Origin: an uncultured Caryophanales bacterium
Lineage (GTDB): Bacteria; Bacillota_I; Bacilli_A; RFN20; CAG-826
Assembly: GCA_905197045.1 (NCBI GenBank)
Contig: CAJJXG010000002.1
Span: 1 to 64,000, forward strand
DNA length: 64,000 bases
Direction of reading: 5' to 3'
The notes under the pieces were generated by a model that searched no databases, had not been told where the DNA came from, and saw only the letters and a list, made by a program, of their open reading frames with translations. The translations under genes were made by a program, and so were the position numbers. Positions 55,741 to 62,770 of this stretch are shown one piece after another (position 1 is the stretch's first letter; the number at the start of each line of letters is the position of its first letter).

Positions 55741-55827
55741 ATGGACAACATGGATATATTTTTAACAAATAATTTTACAGAATATACCATTTCAATCTTA
55801 TTTTTTATAAAACAAGAGTCGCTTTGA
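55741..55827 (+). CDS. 28-residue leader peptide ahead of the surface-protein gene
   Basis: A short frame of 28 codons starts at ATG 55741 after an AAGGAG ribosome site (about 12 bases upstream) and ends at a TGA that overlaps the first bases of the large hairpin. The peptide begins MDNMDIFLTNNFTEY and has no recognisable domain. Its position, ending exactly on the hairpin, is that of an attenuator leader peptide: ribosome progress could decide whether the stem forms. No run of one regulatory codon is present, so amino-acid sensing is not obvious. Expression is not proven. Confidence 0.45.
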   Translation: MDNMDIFLTNNFTEYTISILFFIKQESL

Positions 55828-55890
55828 GAGGTACCCAGTTTCCTAGACATTAGGAAAGGGGTACCTCTCACTTTAAGTAGCGATTTTTTT
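55826..55890 (+). promoter_or_regulatory. two-stem hairpin with T-run, putative attenuator of the TasA-like operon
   Basis: GAGAGGTACCC (55826-55836) pairs perfectly with GGGTACCTCTC (55859-55869), and inside it TTTCCTA (55839-55845) pairs with TAGGAAA (55851-55857) around loop GACAT. Outer TCGC (55819-55822) can pair with GCGA (55880-55883), directly before seven T residues. This is a very stable Rho-independent terminator shape, placed 50 nt before the next ATG and after a small leader frame. The left arm recurs at 28-55. Confidence 0.75.
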
Positions 55891-55940
55891 ATTTTTAGAT
55901 TATTTATTAAAGTTTTTGAATTCTAGGAGGGAAGAGACGA

Positions 55941-58070
55941 ATGAGAAATTCAAAAAAATTATTAATAGGCGTATTAAGTGTTGCAGCACTCATCGGTACA
56001 GGCTATGCAGCATGGACAATTGGTGGCGTTTTTACTGATGCTACTAAAGAATTAAACCCAATCGTTGAAGAAACTATTGGTACTCGTGACATTGCTTTAG
56101 AAGTTTCTAAAGATGAAAACGATAATATTAAATTTGATAGTAAGGCTGATCTTAGTGTTACTTATAATGTTAAAGCAGTTAAAGCAGAAACAAATTTAAT
56201 TGAAGGCTTTGATCCTTATGATCTCAGTTACTATGAAAAAGTAGCTAAAGATTATCAACCAGATTTAACAGTTAGTGCTAGAGCTTTAGATAGTACAACT
56301 GGTAATCCTTTAGATCCAAGTGATGAATTCTTTAAAATTGTTAATCTTCCTAAAGAAGTAACTTATGAATATAAACAATGGTTAGCAGCGGATTATAAAG
56401 ATAATGGATTCCCAGTTGAATTAGTCTTTACATGGGGCGATTTTACTGGTGGATTAAATCCTCAAGAATATCTTGATTCTCAACTAGCTTCAAAAACTCA
56501 AAAAGAACAAAGAGAATTCATTAAAGGTGTGATTGATAACTTAAAAGGCGTTAAATTTGAGTTTACTTTCAAGGTTGAAGGCGCTGTTATTGATGATCCT
56601 GAACCTGTTGAAGATACAACTGGTGAAGTTACTGCTCCAAGTGTTGCTGATTCAACTTTCTTAATTGACGGTCAAGCAATTAGTGGTAATTTAAAGGCTG
56701 GCGAACATCAAATTACAATTACAACCGCAGATGGTAAAGTAGTTGAAGATAATAAGTTGATTGTTGTCGAAAATGGAGTTGATAAAGAAGTAACGTTAAC
56801 TGATTCTTTAACAAGAGCTGCCCATACATATACTGCAACTTATAATTTCTTAAAAGGTGCAACTTATTCATTTAAATATGATGTTGTTGATGAAGTGGTT
56901 GTTGAAGAACCTACTGTTTTTGAACAAGGTAAATTAGGTTTTTGGCAAGGTAATACTGGTGCTGCCTACTACTTTAATGGTGAGATGGTAAACAAGTATT
57001 ATGGTGGTACTACGAGTGATTTTGCTTCCGCTAAAGATTTAACTGTTTTAAAGACTCAAGATAATAAATATATAATTAAGATTGATGATACCAATCAGTA
57101 TATAGGTGCAGTAAAAAGCGGAACTCACAATAACTTTGCAATTCTTGATACTGAATACCTCTGGAACTATAATGTTGAATATGATGCTTATACTACTATT
57201 CTTGGAGACGATGAAGTATATTTAGGCACATATGGAACTTTTAATACTATTAGTCTTTCTAAAATGAATACAATTAAGAATAATTTTGTTGCACATATAA
57301 CTGATGCTGAGATTACTGCTCCTGAAGCTACAAATATCACTATTTCTGCTAATCCTACAACTATAAAAGTTGGTGGAACTACAGAATTAAATTATAAATT
57401 GTCTCCAACTGGTTCTCAAATTGATGGTGAAATTACTTACAAAGTTATCGGAACAAATGACGGTGTTGTTTCTCTTGAAGGAAATAAAGTAAAAGGACTT
57501 AAAGAAGGTTCTGTTCAAATCGAAGGTAAAATTGGAAAATTAACTAGTGATCCAATTACTATTAAGGTAATCACGGAAGATACTCCAGTTGGTAAGTCAG
57601 TTGTTTATGAATATGCTCCAAGTTTTGATCCTAAAAATGGCAATTTTTCTGGATCTACTGTTTATAACGGAAGCAATGGACTTGATTTAGATTCAGCTTT
57701 AACAACTTTAAATGCGACAATAAGCGAAGAAGACCCTACCCTTATTAACAAGGTAACAACAGCAAATAATCTTTATTGTGACAAAGCTGCTAATAGTGGT
57801 ATAAAATTTTCAACTGGTTCTAAAGTTGGCGAGCTTGGTTTTACTACAGCGAGCCCAGTAATTAAAATTGACGTGACTTATATAGGCTGGAATGGCAAAA
57901 GCCCATCTCTTACTGTAAATGATATACCTGAAGATGAACAAGAAGAAAAATACAGTGATGGTAAAACTGAAGAAACGCATACTTATGAATTTGCCGAACC
58001 TACAACTGAATTTAAATTTACTGCCGTTGAGAGAATCCTCCTCACTAAACTCGTATTTTGGCTTGCTTAA
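55941..58070 (+). CDS. TasA/CalY-like surface protein with bacterial Ig-like domain
   Basis: The 709-residue protein begins with a SipW-type signal (KKLLIGVLSVAALIGTGYAAWTIGG) like that of TasA/CalY matrix proteins, followed by a beta-rich domain to about residue 215. An acidic linker precedes further beta domains. A Big_2-type Ig-like domain (ANPTTIKVGGTTELNYKLSP onward) covers about 465-545, and a C-terminal domain of about 160 residues has no motif I know. GGAGGG precedes the ATG. The next genes are a tiny protein with the same signal and a SipW-type signal peptidase, so it is probably their secreted client. A fibre or matrix role is inferred. Confidence 0.75.
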   Translation: MRNSKKLLIGVLSVAALIGTGYAAWTIGGVFTDATKELNPIVEETIGTRDIALEVSKDENDNIKFDSKADLSVTYNVKAVKAETNLIEGFDPYDLSYYEKVAKDYQPDLTVSARALDSTTGNPLDPSDEFFKIVNLPKEVTYEYKQWLAADYKDNGFPVELVFTWGDFTGGLNPQEYLDSQLASKTQKEQREFIKGVIDNLKGVKFEFTFKVEGAVIDDPEPVEDTTGEVTAPSVADSTFLIDGQAISGNLKAGEHQITITTADGKVVEDNKLIVVENGVDKEVTLTDSLTRAAHTYTATYNFLKGATYSFKYDVVDEVVVEEPTVFEQGKLGFWQGNTGAAYYFNGEMVNKYYGGTTSDFASAKDLTVLKTQDNKYIIKIDDTNQYIGAVKSGTHNNFAILDTEYLWNYNVEYDAYTTILGDDEVYLGTYGTFNTISLSKMNTIKNNFVAHITDAEITAPEATNITISANPTTIKVGGTTELNYKLSPTGSQIDGEITYKVIGTNDGVVSLEGNKVKGLKEGSVQIEGKIGKLTSDPITIKVITEDTPVGKSVVYEYAPSFDPKNGNFSGSTVYNGSNGLDLDSALTTLNATISEEDPTLINKVTTANNLYCDKAANSGIKFSTGSKVGELGFTTASPVIKIDVTYIGWNGKSPSLTVNDIPEDEQEEKYSDGKTEETHTYEFAEPTTEFKFTAVERILLTKLVFWLA

Positions 58071-58076
58071 TTTAAT

Positions 58077-58256
58077 ATGAAAAAAGCATTAATAGGTTTT
58101 CTCGTAATTGGCTTTTTAATCGGAACAGGAGCTTCTGCTTGGTATTTAACTACCAAGCAGACTTCTGTTAAAGAAGAATTGGAGCCAGAAGTAGGAGACT
58201 TTACTGAGAAACTAGAAACTTTAGAAGTATTAGAAGAACTAGAAGAATTAGAATAA
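58077..58256 (+). CDS. 59-residue protein with SipW-type signal and acidic tail
   Basis: The frame starts at ATG 58077, six bases after the surface-protein stop. Residues 1-24 (KKALIGFLVIGFLIGTGASAWYL) match the signal of the upstream gene position by position, including LIGTG and AW, and the following TSVKEELEPEV parallels TDATKELNPIV. After that only an acidic tail of about 25 residues remains, ending in LE/EEL repeats. A mature product of about 35 residues would be released. It could be a minor fibre component, an adaptor or a truncated paralogue; an intact frame and position before the peptidase favour a real gene. Confidence 0.7.
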   Translation: MKKALIGFLVIGFLIGTGASAWYLTTKQTSVKEELEPEVGDFTEKLETLEVLEELEELE

Positions 58257-58297
58257 CTTAATATATTTAATATTTATTTGTAGGATTTATCTTTTTT

Positions 58298-59242
58298 ATG
58301 ACAAGAGACGTTTTAATAATCGTATTATCTATTATTGCACTCACAATTATTTTTGTTGTGATTGTTTTGTTTGTTTCAATGAACTACACAAGTTTTAAAA
58401 ATAAAATTATTAATAGAAAGTGCGATGAGTTATATAAAAAAGATTTATTAAAACAAAATAATGAATTTACATATATGGTGGTTAATCCAGAACTCAAAAA
58501 TGGATTTGTTGATGTAAATTCATATATTGGTTATGCAAGAACCAATAAAGATGCTAAAAAAGTTAAATTTAGACAATATTATTATTTAGAAACAGATCAA
58601 GAAAAAAGAAAAAAAGCTAAATCGAGAAAACGGAAAATTGTTTTAAGTGTTATTTTTTATATTCTTGCTATTGCTTTGATAGTTGTTGGTATTGTTAATA
58701 AGATTAACAATAATCAAATAGTAATTGGCGATACAACTTATGTAACTATTGAAACGGGTAGCATGAGTTATGCAAACGAATCTAACACCTACTTAACCGA
58801 AAAAGATTTAACTAATCAAATACCTGAAAAAAGTTTTATAGGGCTTAACAAAGTTAATAATCCCTCTTCTTTGAGACTATATGATGTTGCAGCTTATAAA
58901 AGTGAAAATGGTCAATTAATTGTCCATAGAATTATTGCTGAAAAAGTAATAAACGGCGAAAGATATTTCACTTTTAGAGGGGATGCTAATGAATTAAGTG
59001 ACTATTATTTAGTTAGTGAAAATAGTGTACTTTATACTTTTAATGGTTATATCAATCAACCTCTTGGATATTTCTTTAGTTATTTAGCAAGTTATCAAAG
59101 TATGGTAGCTCTACTTTATGCAATTATTGCTTTAAGTGTTATAGATTATTACGACAAAAAGAAGAAGGATGTTTATTTTAAATATCTACCTGAAACTATT
59201 TATCGTCTTAATCAAGAAGAATACTTAAAAGCTTTAAAGTAA
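58298..59242 (+). CDS. sipW: SipW-type (Ser/His) signal peptidase I with N-terminal extension
   Basis: The 314-residue membrane protein belongs to the S26B branch of signal peptidase I. The catalytic Ser155 lies in ETGSMSY, His210 in VHRIIAE replaces the bacterial lysine, and RGDANELSD supplies the conserved Asp. One helix precedes the catalytic domain (about 108-130) and another follows near residue 265-285, as in SipW and archaeal/ER enzymes. An additional N-terminal helix (7-28) and an 80-residue basic region are extra to SipW. It follows two genes whose signals fit such an enzyme. The start lacks a strong ribosome site. Confidence 0.85.
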   Translation: MTRDVLIIVLSIIALTIIFVVIVLFVSMNYTSFKNKIINRKCDELYKKDLLKQNNEFTYMVVNPELKNGFVDVNSYIGYARTNKDAKKVKFRQYYYLETDQEKRKKAKSRKRKIVLSVIFYILAIALIVVGIVNKINNNQIVIGDTTYVTIETGSMSYANESNTYLTEKDLTNQIPEKSFIGLNKVNNPSSLRLYDVAAYKSENGQLIVHRIIAEKVINGERYFTFRGDANELSDYYLVSENSVLYTFNGYINQPLGYFFSYLASYQSMVALLYAIIALSVIDYYDKKKKDVYFKYLPETIYRLNQEEYLKALK

Positions 59243-59336
59243 TCTTATTTTTTAAAAGACTGAAAACATATATTTTTAAACGAAATTAAATTTCTTTTAT
59301 TTTTGATATTCTTTTCTTTTAGAAGAGAAAATACGA

Positions 59337-59342
59337 TATAAT
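59337..59342 (+). promoter_or_regulatory. -10 element ahead of the small membrane gene, apparently leaderless
   Basis: TATAAT ends six bases before the ATG at 59349, leaving no room for a ribosome-binding site. Confidence 0.5.
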
Positions 59343-59348
59343 TATTTC

Positions 59349-59642
59349 ATGCAAAATAAATCTAAGTCACTTATTAGAAAATATAAAGAAAAAATTAATC
59401 TTGGTATTTCTTCTGGAATATTAGGATTAGTTTTTATTGTGATTTCTTTTTTCTTTATTCCTTTAATGAAAGAAGAAACCAGAAGATTTGGTGAAGACGT
59501 TATAATATATGATTATTTTGCAATGACTATCTTTCATATCTTTATAGTTTTTGGCTTATTGCTTTTAATCTTAGGGATAGTTTTAGTAGTTTTATATTTT
59601 TTGAAGTTTAAGAAAGTTAATAGAAATGAAAATCAAAATTGA
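59349..59642 (+). CDS. small two-helix membrane protein of unknown function
   Basis: The 97-residue protein has a basic N terminus, two predicted helices (about 18-37 and 58-85) and a basic tail. I recognise no family. Its last 17 bases overlap the start of the second ABC ATPase, so both are translated from one message, which suggests that it works with or regulates that ATPase. Confidence 0.6.
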   Translation: MQNKSKSLIRKYKEKINLGISSGILGLVFIVISFFFIPLMKEETRRFGEDVIIYDYFAMTIFHIFIVFGLLLLILGIVLVVLYFLKFKKVNRNENQN

Positions 59643-61065
59643 GCATTTAGAAAAGATATATAAAGCTGAACCAAGTAAAAATATTGCTGAAACTATTGCA
59701 GTAAAAGATTTTAATCTTGACATTAACGATGGTGAACTTGTCGCTTTATTAGGTCCATCTGGTTGTGGAAAATCCACAACTTTATATATGATTAGCGGAC
59801 TTATTGATCCAACAAGTGGAAAAATATTTTTTGGTGAAGATGATGTAACAAAGCTAGCTAGTGAAAAAAGAAGCATTGGTTTTGTTTTTCAAAATTATGC
59901 ATTATATCCTCATATGAGCATTTTTAAAAACATCTCTTTTCCACTCACTAATTTAAAAATCAATTCCTATTTATATTCTTCTCAAATAGTTAATCTTTTA
60001 AAGATAAAGAAAATTATTGAGACTGATTTTGAAAGAGTGCTTGAACTAGTCGAAAAAGCCAAAGAGAATAACAAAGTTAATCGTTTTACTTTAGTTAATA
60101 TTTTTAAAAAAGAATACAAACTTTCAAAAAGAGGAAGTGAAAGTTTATATTCTTTTCTTGTTAAAAATGATTTTAAAAAAGAAAAAATGCTCCTTTTTGT
60201 CGAAAAAAGAATTAAACAATATAAAAAGATACTATCTATATTTAGAAAAAGAGTTGATGAAGAAGGATTTTTTCTTTCAATAAATGACGAAAGAATTAAA
60301 AGAATTAGAAAATTATATAAAGATGAAATGGATGTTTTAGTTAATGATGTTGCTCGTATTGTTAAAATCGAGGATTATCTAGAAAGAAAACCAAGTGAAT
60401 TAAGTGGTGGTCAACAACAAAGAGTAGCTATTGCTAGAGCGCTTGTTAAAAAACCAAAAGTTTTACTTTTAGATGAACCTTTGTCTAATCTTGATGCTCG
60501 TTTAAGAATAGAAACTCGAGAAGAAATTAGACGCATTCAAAAAGAAACAGGAATTACTACAATTTTTGTGACTCACGATCAAGATGAAGCTATGGCGATT
60601 GCTGATAAGATGGTTGTTATGAGTATGGGTGAAATTCAACAAGTTGGTAAGCCTCAAGAAATTTATAAAAATCCTAAAAATTTATTTGTTGCAAAGTTTT
60701 TAGGAGTGCCTCCAATTAACTTATTTAAAGGCTACATTAAAAATAATCATTTATATATTGGAGATGAATTAATTAGCGAAAAAGAGATCAAAATAGAAGA
60801 TAAAGAAGTAGTAATTGGAATTCGTCCTGAAGCTTATGAACTAGTTTCAAGTGATTCTAAAATTGGTTTAACTTTAAAAATGGATAAGATTTATAAGTCT
60901 GGAAGAGACCTTACTTTAATATCTATTTCTAAATTTGCATTAAATGAAATTAAACAAATTCTTGATAGTGATACAAAAGGAATTGAAAGCTTAAATAAAT
61001 TCAAAATTAACGAAGAACGATTATTCGTTTTTGATGCAAAAAGTGAAAAAAGAATTGAGTTTTAA
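59626..61065 (+). CDS. ABC importer ATPase (MalK/UgpC type) with ~125-residue insertion, copy 2
   Basis: The 479-residue protein is a paralogue of the ATPase at 50478. Walker A GPSGCGKST (43-51), VFQNYALYPH, signature SGGQQQRVA (260 onward), LLLDEPLSNLDAR and the switch histidine are all intact. The insertion between residues about 108 and 238 occupies the same place but is poorly conserved with copy 1, while the flanking ATPase sequence is very similar. No permease or binding protein is adjacent, so it may energise the upstream importer under other conditions or serve permeases elsewhere. A separate leaderless promoter drives it with the small membrane gene. Confidence 0.9.
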   Translation: MKIKIEHLEKIYKAEPSKNIAETIAVKDFNLDINDGELVALLGPSGCGKSTTLYMISGLIDPTSGKIFFGEDDVTKLASEKRSIGFVFQNYALYPHMSIFKNISFPLTNLKINSYLYSSQIVNLLKIKKIIETDFERVLELVEKAKENNKVNRFTLVNIFKKEYKLSKRGSESLYSFLVKNDFKKEKMLLFVEKRIKQYKKILSIFRKRVDEEGFFLSINDERIKRIRKLYKDEMDVLVNDVARIVKIEDYLERKPSELSGGQQQRVAIARALVKKPKVLLLDEPLSNLDARLRIETREEIRRIQKETGITTIFVTHDQDEAMAIADKMVVMSMGEIQQVGKPQEIYKNPKNLFVAKFLGVPPINLFKGYIKNNHLYIGDELISEKEIKIEDKEVVIGIRPEAYELVSSDSKIGLTLKMDKIYKSGRDLTLISISKFALNEIKQILDSDTKGIESLNKFKINEERLFVFDAKSEKRIEF

Positions 61066-61222
61066 AAGGTTTTTTCAGTAAAAAAGTATAAAAGTTGCTA
61101 CTTGACCTATAGTTTCAAATATCTTAGTTAACTAAATCTAACAGTTAAATTAGTACATGTAATTAGATAGACAAAAATGTTCTATAGATTTTTTTATTCT
61201 TTTTTATAAAAAGAATAGAGTT

Positions 61223-61228
61223 TATAAT
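61223..61228 (+). promoter_or_regulatory. -10 element of the endonuclease lipoprotein gene
   Basis: TATAAT lies 19 bases before the ATG, with GAGG as ribosome site. The region 61066-61220 shows no gene and no clear terminator. Confidence 0.5.
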
Positions 61229-61247
61229 AACTGAACAGAGGAAAATT

Positions 61248-62765
61248 ATGTTAAAGAAGAGTTTGTTTTTATTATCAGCATTATTATTGGTGACTTCTTG
61301 TGAAAATCATCCTACAAATATTGAAAAATATAATTTAAGTATTGTTTGTGATTCAAATGAAGGCTATGTAACCGGCTCTATTAATGGAGCTTATGAATAT
61401 GGAAGTGAAATTTCTATCACTGCAAACGCAAATAAAGGTTATGAGTTTAGTGGTTTTTTAGATAATGATGTTCCTGTTATTTCTCATTCTAATACCTACA
61501 CATTTAATATAACTCAAGATACTGAAATTAAAGTAGAATTTACAAAACTTGAAACTACAAATTTTTATGACTTTGACATCGTTTTTGATGAATCAATGGG
61601 AAATGTAGAAGGAACAGCTAGTGGAAGTTATGAAGAAAATACTGAAATTTCTTTAAAAGCCCTTCCTTTCGAAAACTATATATTTGTTGGTTTTTATGCA
61701 GATGATGAAATCTTAACTGAAAATGATTCATATAATTTTACTTTAACTGGGGATACATCTATTGAAGCAAGATTTTCTGCAAATACTGAGAAACCAGACA
61801 ATCCTGACGATAATCCAGATAATCCTGATAATCCAGACAAACCTGACGATAATCCAGATAATCCTGATATTCCAGACAATCCTGATGATCCAAATAATAA
61901 GCCTGTTAACGATTATAATTACCTTTATGACAATACAATTCTTCCAGATCGTGGAAACCAAAACGTTGATATTGATGAATACTATGAACCTTGCAAAGGT
62001 TTAAAAGGCGAAGAATTGAAAGATGCTTTACATGAAATAATATCTGGCCATGAAAGCTTTAGCTACAATAGTTCAAAAAATAGTTGGAACAAAAGTGATG
62101 TTTTAAATGGTCAAGAATATGTTTTTTATGAAGGCACAAATTCAAAAACAAGAATAAGTAGTTGTAATAGAGAGCATGTTTGGGCAAAATCACATGGTAA
62201 TTTTGGTGAAAGTCAACCAACTGGTAGCGATTATCATAATTTACACCCAACAACATCTAATTTGAATAGTACCAGAGGCAACATGGATTTTGGTGAAGTT
62301 GATAAAACTCAATCTTATAAGGATGCTGGTTCTGATTATGCTTATTCAACACCAAGTATGAAGGGAAATTATATTGGAAAAAGCAAAACTACTAAAGAAA
62401 CTGTTTTTGAACCAAAAGATGAATTTAAAGGTGATACCGCAAGAACAATCTTTTATATGGCTGTAAGATATGATGGTGATTCAGGAGAAATTGATTTAGA
62501 AGTTGATGGCGCAATTGATACATCAAGATATTATGATTTTACAGCCGGTGCTAAAGGATTACATGGCAACTTTAATGACTTATATAAATGGGCCACAACC
62601 GACGTTGATCCTGTAAGTGATTTTGAAGTACATAGAAATAATGTTATTGATGAAGATTATCAACATAACCGTAATCCTTTTATTGATCATCCAGAATTTG
62701 TAATTATGATTTATGACAAGAACTATGATGGACCAGGAGCCTTACTTGATGGCAATTTAAAATAA
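61248..62765 (+). CDS. secreted endonuclease I lipoprotein with InlB-like repeats
   Basis: The 505-residue protein has a lipoprotein signal ending LVTSC (Cys17), two InlB B-repeat-like beta domains (about 28-100 and 105-178), a Pro-Asp-Asn linker (183-217) and a C-terminal endonuclease I (EndA/NucM) domain. The nuclease signature is CNREHVWAKSHG followed by DYHNLHPTTSNLNSTRGN, with the catalytic His in the first block. Such enzymes degrade DNA without sequence preference outside the cell, supplying nucleotides or clearing extracellular DNA. GAGG precedes the ATG. The lipid anchor keeps it on the cell surface. The next gene starts five bases later. Confidence 0.93.
   Translation: MLKKSLFLLSALLLVTSCENHPTNIEKYNLSIVCDSNEGYVTGSINGAYEYGSEISITANANKGYEFSGFLDNDVPVISHSNTYTFNITQDTEIKVEFTKLETTNFYDFDIVFDESMGNVEGTASGSYEENTEISLKALPFENYIFVGFYADDEILTENDSYNFTLTGDTSIEARFSANTEKPDNPDDNPDNPDNPDKPDDNPDNPDIPDNPDDPNNKPVNDYNYLYDNTILPDRGNQNVDIDEYYEPCKGLKGEELKDALHEIISGHESFSYNSSKNSWNKSDVLNGQEYVFYEGTNSKTRISSCNREHVWAKSHGNFGESQPTGSDYHNLHPTTSNLNSTRGNMDFGEVDKTQSYKDAGSDYAYSTPSMKGNYIGKSKTTKETVFEPKDEFKGDTARTIFYMAVRYDGDSGEIDLEVDGAIDTSRYYDFTAGAKGLHGNFNDLYKWATTDVDPVSDFEVHRNNVIDEDYQHNRNPFIDHPEFVIMIYDKNYDGPGALLDGNLK
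61796..61895 (+). repeat. tandem 9/18-bp repeats encoding the Pro-Asp-Asn linker
   Basis: Units such as AATCCTGAC and GATAATCCA are repeated about ten times and encode the PDNPD linker between the InlB-like domains and the nuclease. Copy number is likely to vary between strains by replication slippage. Confidence 0.75.
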
Positions 62766-62770
62766 TTTAT

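Noticed and set aside
55826..55869. GGTACC in the hairpin as a T-box antiterminator
   Set aside because: The T-box core (GGTGGNACCNCG) and stem I are missing and the downstream gene is not an aminoacyl-tRNA or amino-acid gene.
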